Shown here one piece after another: positions 58,366 through 64,000 of a DNA stretch of 64,000 bases. Below the pieces are notes generated by a model. That model searched no databases. It saw nothing but the letters and a program-made list of their open reading frames with translations, and was not told the DNA's origin. This DNA comes from Citrifermentans bemidjiense Bem (GTDB taxonomy: Bacteria > Desulfobacterota > Desulfuromonadia > Geobacterales > Geobacteraceae). How positions within the stretch are numbered: the stretch's first letter is position 1; each line of letters opens with the position of its first letter. The DNA is taken from positions 1,058,501 through 1,122,500 of the forward strand of contig NC_011146.1 of assembly GCF_000020725.1 (NCBI RefSeq), given 5' to 3'. The position numbers were made by a program, and so were the translations under genes.

Positions 58366-59594
58366 TGGCCGAGGACAACAGGGGCTTTTTCAAGGGACTG
58401 CTGAAGAAACTCGGTGTGGGGTCCGCAGAGGAACCCGTTCCCGCTGATGAGGACGCGAAACAAGAAGGCGGGTCCGGCCAGGCGTCGACGGCCGAGGAGC
58501 AGCAGGTCCCGGTACAGCCGCAGCAGCAGGAGCAGGCAGCACCGGTTGCGCCGCCCGAGCCCCCCGCACCGGCGGAGCCGGCACGCACCCCATGGGTCGA
58601 GCCCTCTGCGCCGGCGTCGCGCCCTGCGTGGCATGAACCTGCCGTCGCGGTGCCGCCCCCCCCCGAGCCCGAGGCCGCCAAGCCCAGCTTCTTCGAGCGC
58701 CTGAAAAAAAGCCTGAGCAAGACCCACGAGAGCATCGTCGGCCGGGTGGACACGCTGCTTTTAGGCAAGAAGCAGATCGATACGGACACCCTTGAGGAGC
58801 TCGAGGAGATCCTGATTACGGCCGACCTCGGGGTGAAGACCACCGTGGATCTGATCCGGACCCTGGAGCAGCGGCTGAAGAGGGACGAACTGCAGGACGG
58901 CGAGGCTCTGAAGAAAGCGCTGAAGGAGGAAATCCAACTGCGCCTGATGGCCCATGCCGCGCCCCTTGTGGTGACCGACAAGAAACCGTTCGTGATCCTG
59001 GTGATAGGCGTGAACGGCGTCGGCAAGACCACGACCATCGGGAAGCTTGCTGCCCGCTACGCTGGGGAGGGGAAGAAGGTTCTCCTGGCCGCAGCTGACA
59101 CTTTCCGTGCTGCTGCCGCCGAACAGCTTGAGCTGTGGTCGCAGCGCGTCGGCGCCGACATCGTGCGCCACAAGGAGGGGGCGGATCCCTCCGCCGTCGT
59201 CTTTGACGCCTGCAAGGCGGCCGTTGCGCGCGGCACCGATGTCCTCATCATCGACACGGCGGGAAGGATGCACACCAAGGTGAACCTCATGGAGGAGATG
59301 AAGAAGATCCGCCGGGTGCTCACCCGCGAGATCCCCGACGCCCCGCACGAGACTCTTTTGGTGCTGGACGCGGCCACAGGCCAGAACGCCCTGTCCCAGG
59401 CGAAGCTTTTCAAGGAGGCCGCTTTCGTCTCCGGCGTGGTTCTCACCAAACTCGACGGCAGCGCCAAGGGTGGAGTTGTGGTGGCGGTGAGTAATGAGTA
59501 CGCGCTTCCGGTTCGATTCATTGGCGTGGGGGAGTCGGTCGATGACCTCCGGGAGTTCGATCCGGCCCAGTTCGTGGAGGCTCTTTTCCAATAA
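58365..59594 (+). CDS. ftsY: Signal recognition particle receptor FtsY
   Basis: A 409-residue SRP receptor GTPase that delivers ribosome-nascent chain complexes to SecYEG. About the first 105 residues are an acidic, Gln/Pro/Ala-rich A-domain. The N domain and G domain follow: VIGVNGVGKTTTIGKLAARY, AADTFRAAAAEQLELWSQRV, IIDTAGRMHTKVNLMEEM, LDAATGQNALSQAKLF and VLTKLDGSAKGGVVVAV. ATG at 58365 is preferred to the TTG three bases earlier because AAGGAG sits eight bases upstream. Confidence 0.97.
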   Translation: MAEDNRGFFKGLLKKLGVGSAEEPVPADEDAKQEGGSGQASTAEEQQVPVQPQQQEQAAPVAPPEPPAPAEPARTPWVEPSAPASRPAWHEPAVAVPPPPEPEAAKPSFFERLKKSLSKTHESIVGRVDTLLLGKKQIDTDTLEELEEILITADLGVKTTVDLIRTLEQRLKRDELQDGEALKKALKEEIQLRLMAHAAPLVVTDKKPFVILVIGVNGVGKTTTIGKLAARYAGEGKKVLLAAADTFRAAAAEQLELWSQRVGADIVRHKEGADPSAVVFDACKAAVARGTDVLIIDTAGRMHTKVNLMEEMKKIRRVLTREIPDAPHETLLVLDAATGQNALSQAKLFKEAAFVSGVVLTKLDGSAKGGVVVAVSNEYALPVRFIGVGESVDDLREFDPAQFVEALFQ

Positions 59595-59599
59595 TTGCC

Positions 59600-59628
59600 T
59601 TGACTTTTGAGTACTTATTGCATAAGAT
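59600..59628 (+). promoter_or_regulatory. Promoter of zapB-zapA
   Basis: TTGACT (59600-59605), 17-base spacer, TAAGAT (59623-59628), about 20 bases before the zapB ATG. Confidence 0.65.
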
Positions 59629-59649
59629 TTCGCCGCAAAAGGTGCAATA

Positions 59650-59826
59650 ATGAGTAACGACTTGTTTGATGAGCTGGAGGGCCGGGTAGTTTCTCTAATG
59701 AATGTCGTCGCCGAGCTGAAACTCGAAAACGTCAGGCTGAAAGAGGAGAACGTCAGGCTTTGCGAAGAGCGGGCGGGATTCAAATCCCGAATCGATTCCA
59801 TTCTCAAGAAGTTGGAAGGGGTCTGA
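59650..59826 (+). CDS. zapB: ZapB-like cell division coiled-coil protein
   Basis: A 58-residue, almost wholly coiled-coil protein: MSNDLFDELEGRVVSLMNVV, then ELKLENVRLKEENVRLCEER. Size, heptad pattern and its position just before zapA match ZapB, which links ZapA-bound FtsZ to other division proteins. The sequence is too short for family certainty. It is followed by zapA after four bases. Confidence 0.72.
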   Translation: MSNDLFDELEGRVVSLMNVVAELKLENVRLKEENVRLCEERAGFKSRIDSILKKLEGV

Positions 59827-59830
59827 CAGC

Positions 59831-60112
59831 TTGATCTCGACACACAGCATAAGGGTTCTGGGGAGGGATCTCCAGGTAAAGAGCGTTTCGTCCCCCGAGC
59901 ATGTGGCGCAGGTCGAGGCCCTCGTTAATGATAAATTAGCTGAAGCGGAAGCCGCAATAAGTGGCGGCGACACCCAGGTGGTCGTGATCCTGGCCTTAAT
60001 GAACCTGGCCGAGGGCCTGTTGGGCGCTCAGAAAGAGTTGGCTGAAGAGCGACATAACTGCAGTGAGCGGATCGCCGGGCTCATCGGACGTTTGAACCGG
60101 CAGCAGGTTTAG
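59831..60112 (+). CDS. zapA: Cell division protein ZapA
   Basis: A 93-residue protein that cross-links FtsZ filaments. It has the ZapA pattern HSIRVLGRDLQVKSVSSPEH, VNDKLAEAEA and a C-terminal coiled coil (LLGAQKELAEERHNCSERIA). The TTG start at 59831 is four bases from the zapB stop. The gene is followed by the candidate 6S RNA and a folate cyclo-ligase gene, the conserved proteobacterial order. Confidence 0.88.
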   Translation: MISTHSIRVLGRDLQVKSVSSPEHVAQVEALVNDKLAEAEAAISGGDTQVVVILALMNLAEGLLGAQKELAEERHNCSERIAGLIGRLNRQQV

Positions 60113-60149
60113 AGTTTCAGGTCTCTTGCGGGAGATTCAACATATAGCA

Positions 60150-60400
60150 GATCGGTTGTACGGTTGCACGGCTTTGCCAGAACCTGCGCGGGGTCCCATT
60201 TTCCCTGCCCCGTGTTTGTTGATAGTAGCCTAAAGACGTTTAGCAGCATGTCCTGGGGTTAATGGCTGCATTATATACAAGTTCAATGGCGCCTCACTTG
60301 AACGCGGCCCTTTCTATCGTACCTGTCAACGCAGCACCCGTTACACCATCCGCGTCCCCCACCAAGAGTACCTGTCTTTAGGACGGCCCCTGCCGTCTGC
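60150..60400 (+). ncRNA. ssrS: Candidate 6S RNA
   Basis: The 317-base gap between zapA and the 5-formyltetrahydrofolate cyclo-ligase gene is the place where ssrS lies in many proteobacteria. It contains local stems such as CGGGG...CCCCG (about 60198-60221), GTTCAA...TTGAAC (about 60282-60304, like the hairpin in the 3' bubble region of E. coli 6S RNA) and a GACGGC-CCCT-GCCGTC hairpin with a weak T-run (60382-60397). I could not define the closing stem or ends, so coordinates are approximate and the call rests on synteny. Confidence 0.5.
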
Positions 60401-60429
60401 CTTTCTGCACCTGTCACGGATAAGAAAAG

Positions 60430-61005
60430 ATGCCCAAACGCAGCCTTAGAGCCGCGACCCTCGCCCGCAGGCGGGAGTTGACGCGGCAGCAGGTGGCGAG
60501 CCTGAGCTTCGCCTTGCACCAGCGCTTCTTTGGACTCCCGGAGTTCCAATCCGCCAAGGTGCTGGCGCTTTATGCTCCCATCCATCATGAGGTTGAGACT
60601 GACGCCGTTGCCATGGCGGCACTTAACTCCGGGAAGACGCTGCTTTACCCGGCTGTCGTCGGCAACGATCTGGAGTTTCGCAGGGTCTGCGGGCTGGACC
60701 GGTTGGTTCCCGGCAAGTTCGGGATACTGGAGCCACAGGGAGACGCGGTCGATCCTGCTGGCGCCGACCTTATCGTGGTCCCCGGTGTCGCCTTCGACCT
60801 CTGCGGCAGGCGGATCGGCTACGGCAAGGGGTATTACGACCGGTCGCTGCACCGTTTGGAAAGAAGCGGCAGGCTGGCGGCGTTTAGTTACGATTTTCAG
60901 CTGGTTGAAGAGATAGCCGGCGAACCGCACGATGTGACGATGGACTTGATCGTCACCGAGCTTCGGGTGGTTCGCGTTAATAAAAATATATGTGAGGGGG
61001 AATAA
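60430..61005 (+). CDS. 5-formyltetrahydrofolate cyclo-ligase
   Basis: A 191-residue enzyme that converts 5-formyl-THF to 5,10-methenyl-THF with ATP. The family signature [11 protein letters not shown] lies in the second half, with [13 protein letters not shown] earlier and an amino end rich in Arg ([20 protein letters not shown]). It stands just after the candidate 6S RNA, as ygfA does in E. coli, and two bases before rny. Confidence 0.93.
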   Translation: MPKRSLRAATLARRRELTRQQVASLSFALHQRFFGLPEFQSAKVLALYAPIHHEVETDAVAMAALNSGKTLLYPAVVGNDLEFRRVCGLDRLVPGKFGILEPQGDAVDPAGADLIVVPGVAFDLCGRRIGYGKGYYDRSLHRLERSGRLAAFSYDFQLVEEIAGEPHDVTMDLIVTELRVVRVNKNICEGE

Positions 61006-61007
61006 CA

Positions 61008-62609
61008 GTGAGTATTGACATTACGATAACCATAATCCTCGTGCTCGTGGCGGCCGGTATCGGTTACGCGATAGGGAACGTGCTGCGCAAAAAACTCTCC
61101 AACTCCCTGGTGACCGACGCCGAGACGCTGGCCGCCAAGATGATCGAGGACGCCAAGCGGCAGACTGAAGTTATGGCCATGGAGGCCGCCGTTCAGGCAA
61201 AAGACGCGGTGTACCAGGCAAAAGAAGAGCTGGAGAAACAGTTCGAACAGGAAACACGCGAAAAACGCCGGGATCTTCAGGCTCTGGAGAAGAGGCTGCA
61301 GCAAAAAGAAGAAAATCTCGACAAGAAGACCAACCTTTTTGACCAGCGTGACGCGGATTTCCTGAAACGGGAGCAGGCGCTGGCCGTTCGCGAGCAGTCC
61401 CTGGTTACCAAAGAGCAGACGCTCGGGCAGAAGGAGGAAAAGCTCGACGCACTGGTCGGCGAGCAGAAGGCGAAGCTGGAGCAGATCGCCGGCATGACCT
61501 CCGCCGAAGCGAAGAAGTTCCTCATGGACTCAATGGAGGACGAGGCAAAACTCGACGTCGCCAAGCTGATCAAGGCGATGGAAGAAGAAGCAAGAGAGAC
61601 CGCGGATAAGAAGGCGAAGGAGATTCTGGCCCTCGCCATGCAGCGCTACGCTGGCGAGTACGTCGCCGAGCGGAGCGTCTCCGTCGTGACCCTTCCCTCC
61701 GACGAGATGAAGGGGCGCATCATCGGCCGCGAAGGACGCAACATCAGAGCCCTTGAGGCTGCCACCGGCATCGACCTTATCATCGACGATACCCCTGAAG
61801 CGGTCATCCTTTCCGGGTTCAATCCGGTAAGAAGGGAAGTCGCCAAGCTGTCGCTGCAGAAACTGATCGCCGACGGCAGGATCCATCCGGGGCGCATCGA
61901 AGAGGTCGTTGCCAAGTCTCAGGAGGAAATAGAGCAGGCGATGAAGGAAGCCGGCGAGCAGGCTGCCTTCGACCTGGGCGTGCACGGCATTCACCCCGAG
62001 ATCCTCAAGCTGATCGGCAGGCTCAAATACCGCACCTCCTACAGCCAGAACGTCTACCAGCACTCGCTGGAAGTAGCCTTCCTCTGCGGCATCATGGCCG
62101 CCGAACTCGGCATCAACGTGAAGCAGGCCAAGAGGGCCGGCCTTCTGCACGACCTCGGCAAGGCCGTCGACCACGAGATCGAAGGCTCCCACGCCGTCAT
62201 CGGCGCCGACATCGCCAAAAAGTACGGCGAGTCCCCGAAGATCGTGCACGCCATCATGGCGCACCACGAGGACGAGAAGCCGGCGACGGTGCTCGCCGTC
62301 CTGGTGCAGGCAGCGGACGCGCTCTCCGGAGCCCGCCCCGGCGCCCGCCGCGAAATGATGGAGACCTACGTGAAGCGTCTGGACGACCTGGAGAGGATCG
62401 CCACCTCGTTCGACGGCGTCCTGACCTCCTTCGCCATCCAGGCAGGCCGCGAGATCCGCGTCATGGTTTCCAGCGAGCAGGTGACCGACGACCGTGCGCT
62501 GGTCTTGGCCAAGGACATCGCCAAGAAAATCGAGACCGAGATGACCTACCCGGGACAGATCAAGGTGAACGTGATCAGGGAAACCAGGGCCACCGAATAT
62601 GCCCGTTAA
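61008..62609 (+). CDS. rny: Ribonuclease Y
   Basis: A 533-residue membrane-anchored endoribonuclease. Order: an amino-terminal membrane helix ([20 protein letters not shown]), a long coiled coil (about 30-190), a KH RNA-binding domain ([20 protein letters not shown]), and an HD domain ([20 protein letters not shown] in part, [15 protein letters not shown]). It initiates mRNA decay in bacteria such as Bacillus. The GTG start at 61008 follows GAGGGGG. It overlaps the ymdB-type gene by 11 bases. Confidence 0.97.
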   Translation: MSIDITITIILVLVAAGIGYAIGNVLRKKLSNSLVTDAETLAAKMIEDAKRQTEVMAMEAAVQAKDAVYQAKEELEKQFEQETREKRRDLQALEKRLQQKEENLDKKTNLFDQRDADFLKREQALAVREQSLVTKEQTLGQKEEKLDALVGEQKAKLEQIAGMTSAEAKKFLMDSMEDEAKLDVAKLIKAMEEEARETADKKAKEILALAMQRYAGEYVAERSVSVVTLPSDEMKGRIIGREGRNIRALEAATGIDLIIDDTPEAVILSGFNPVRREVAKLSLQKLIADGRIHPGRIEEVVAKSQEEIEQAMKEAGEQAAFDLGVHGIHPEILKLIGRLKYRTSYSQNVYQHSLEVAFLCGIMAAELGINVKQAKRAGLLHDLGKAVDHEIEGSHAVIGADIAKKYGESPKIVHAIMAHHEDEKPATVLAVLVQAADALSGARPGARREMMETYVKRLDDLERIATSFDGVLTSFAIQAGREIRVMVSSEQVTDDRALVLAKDIAKKIETEMTYPGQIKVNVIRETRATEYAR

Positions 62610-63387
62610 GCTTCTCTTTATCGGTGACGTCATCGGGAAGCCGGGGCGCGAGGCCCTCTCCCGTGAGTTGCACCGGATCGTAGACCGCCACATGGTCGAC
62701 CTGGTCATTGCCAACGGCGAGAACGCGGCAGGCGGGTTCGGGCTGACCGAGGAAACCGCTCAGGACATGTTCAAGTGCGGCGTCCAGATGATCACCTCCG
62801 GAAACCACATCTGGGACAAGAAGGACGCGCTCGAGTACATCAAGAGGGAAGAGCGGATCGTGCGCCCCGCGAACTATCCGGAGGGGACCCCCGGCCGTGG
62901 TACTACCATAGTCAAGACCCCGGGCGGAGTGAAGGTCGGCATCCTGAATCTGGAAGGTCGCGTTTTCATGAACAACCTCGACTGTCCCTTCCGCTGTGCC
63001 GATCGCGAGATAGCGAAGCTGAAGGAAGAGACGCCGGTCATCCTGGTGGATTTTCACGCCGAGGCGACCAGCGAGAAGGTTTCCCTTGGCTGGTACCTCG
63101 ACGGTCGCGTCTCAGCCGTCATCGGCACCCACACCCATGTGCAGACCGCGGACGAGCGCATCCTTACCGCCGGAACCGCCTACATGACCGACGCCGGCAT
63201 GACTGGTGCGTTCGATTCGGTAATCGGCGTGAAAAAGGAAGAGGCCATCCTGAAATTCGTGAGCCAGCGTCCGTCGAAATTCGAGGTGGCGAAAAAGGAT
63301 ATACGCATCAACGCGGTCGCCATCGAAGTAGACGAGATGACCGGCTTGGCCTTGGGTATCGAGAGAATCAACATCGCCTGCGGGTAG
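62599..63387 (+). CDS. YmdB-family metallophosphoesterase
   Basis: A 262-residue protein of the TIGR00282/YmdB family. Metal-site blocks are in order: [42 protein letters not shown] and [11 protein letters not shown]. The Bacillus member hydrolyses 2',3'-cyclic nucleotides and affects biofilm and spore choices, and is also found next to rny. The 11-base overlap with rny suggests coupled translation. Confidence 0.92.
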   Translation: MPVKLLFIGDVIGKPGREALSRELHRIVDRHMVDLVIANGENAAGGFGLTEETAQDMFKCGVQMITSGNHIWDKKDALEYIKREERIVRPANYPEGTPGRGTTIVKTPGGVKVGILNLEGRVFMNNLDCPFRCADREIAKLKEETPVILVDFHAEATSEKVSLGWYLDGRVSAVIGTHTHVQTADERILTAGTAYMTDAGMTGAFDSVIGVKKEEAILKFVSQRPSKFEVAKKDIRINAVAIEVDEMTGLALGIERINIACG

Positions 63388-63409
63388 ATGCATCAATCCC
63401 TCTCTTGAA

Positions 63410-63460
63410 TACGCGGCTGACGCGTCCCGTCGCCCGGCGGGAGAGGGACAGGGTGAGGGC
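63410..63460. repeat. CCCGGCGGGAGAGGG-type intergenic repeat
   Basis: The stretch TCCCGTCGCCCGGCGGGA (63425-63442) forms a short hairpin and runs into GAGGGACAGGGTGAGGGC. It looks like a dispersed repeat of the kind seen in many GC-rich proteobacterial spacers. It lies in the ymdB-tyrS gap. Confidence 0.4.
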
Positions 63461-63489
63461 ATTTTTGAAATAAATCTGGAGGGAAAGTG

Positions 63490-64000
63490 ATGACCGTTGC
63501 AGAGCAGATGGAAATAATCAAGAGGGGAGCCGTAGAGATTCTGGTGGAGAAAGAGCTGGTTGAAAAGCTCGAGAAATCCGTCAAGACCGGCGTGCCGCTC
63601 AAGATAAAGGCCGGTTTCGATCCGACCGCGCCCGATTTGCATCTGGGGCACACCGTGCTGTTGCACAAGATGCGTCAGTTCCAGAAGCTTGGCCACGAAG
63701 TCCACTTCCTGATCGGCGACTTCACAGGCATGATCGGCGACCCCACCGGCAAGTCCGAAACCCGCAAGGTGTTGACCCGCGAGGACGTGTTGAAGAACGC
63801 CGAGACCTACAAGGAGCAGGTCTTCAAGATCCTCGATCCCAAGCTCACCAAGGTGGTCTTCAACTCCGAATGGTTAGGCAAGCTCTCCGCGTCCGACATG
63901 ATCGGACTCGCCTCCAAGTACACCGTCGCCCGGATGCTCGAGCGCGAAGATTTCAGCAACCGTTTTTCCAACCAGCTTCCCATCAGCATCCACGAATTCA
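63490..64000 (+). CDS. tyrS: Tyrosyl-tRNA synthetase, N-terminal part (runs off the window)
   Basis: About 170 codons of the amino end. It has [18 protein letters not shown], in which HLGH is the class I HIGH motif, followed by [17 protein letters not shown] and [20 protein letters not shown]. The sequence style ([13 protein letters not shown] with a long helical lead-in) is that of the TyrS2/TyrZ subfamily. The KMSKS motif and the anticodon domain lie beyond the window. GGAGGG precedes the ATG at 63490. Confidence 0.93.
   Translation, partial: MTVAEQMEIIKRGAVEILVEKELVEKLEKSVKTGVPLKIKAGFDPTAPDLHLGHTVLLHKMRQFQKLGHEVHFLIGDFTGMIGDPTGKSETRKVLTREDVLKNAETYKEQVFKILDPKLTKVVFNSEWLGKLSASDMIGLASKYTVARMLEREDFSNRFSNQLPISIHEF

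Overview
This 64 kb window is an ordinary chromosomal segment of a GC-rich Gram-negative bacterium, most likely a member of the Geobacteraceae (Geobacter/Citrifermentans/Geomonas group). That assignment rests on remembered gene order and protein character (lpxC next to an NtrY-like kinase, leuB followed by two asd genes, tRNA-tuf-rpmG-tRNA-Trp-secE-nusG, smc/ftsY/zapBA/6S/fau/rny/ymdB/tyrS) and on the many simple word-like intergenic repeats. No database search was run. I see no prophage, transposase, CRISPR array, plasmid gene or defence island.

Layout. From 1 to 10.8 kb lie mostly minus-strand envelope and regulatory genes: a truncated NtrY-like sensor kinase, lpxC, a UbiB-family kinase overlapping a phasin-like gene, a hybrid PAS histidine kinase, glgC and a ChaN-PDZ lipoprotein. 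The exception is a plus-strand GspE/PilB-type ATPase, divergent from the phasin gene with two facing sigma70-type promoters. From 10.8 to 20.5 kb is a plus-strand biosynthetic block (leuB, two different asd genes, truA, rplM-rpsI, argC, ygiQ, a YciI-like gene) whose spacers carry several kinds of repeat and a possible 17-codon leader ORF with a terminator. A small DUF2917-like gene on the minus strand ends the block. From 20.9 to 34.8 kb come four tRNA genes, tuf, rpmG, tRNA-Trp, secE, nusG, the L11-L1 and L10-L12 genes with an L10-type leader, and rpoB-rpoC. From 34.8 to 54.2 kb runs the fused str-S10-spc-alpha supercluster (rpsL to rplQ) with a second tuf copy, secY, adk and map; infA is absent from its usual place. 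From 54.4 kb onward are smc, a roadblock/LC7 gene, ftsY, zapB, zapA, a candidate 6S RNA, 5-formyltetrahydrofolate cyclo-ligase, rny, ymdB and the start of tyrS.

How the genes fit together. The central 33 kb is the core gene-expression machinery: ribosomal proteins, RNA polymerase alpha, beta and beta', elongation factors Tu and G, transcription factor NusG and the Sec translocon (SecE, SecY). The right end groups chromosome condensation (SMC), SRP-dependent membrane targeting (FtsY), Z-ring support (ZapA, ZapB) and RNA turnover (RNase Y). The most interesting material is small-scale: the leader ORF/terminator unit before leuB, paired palindromic repeats around argC, a long inverted repeat between rpoB and rpoC, short-period tandem arrays, a palindrome inside the str promoter spacer, a nearly leaderless smc promoter, and a roadblock-domain gene between smc and ftsY.
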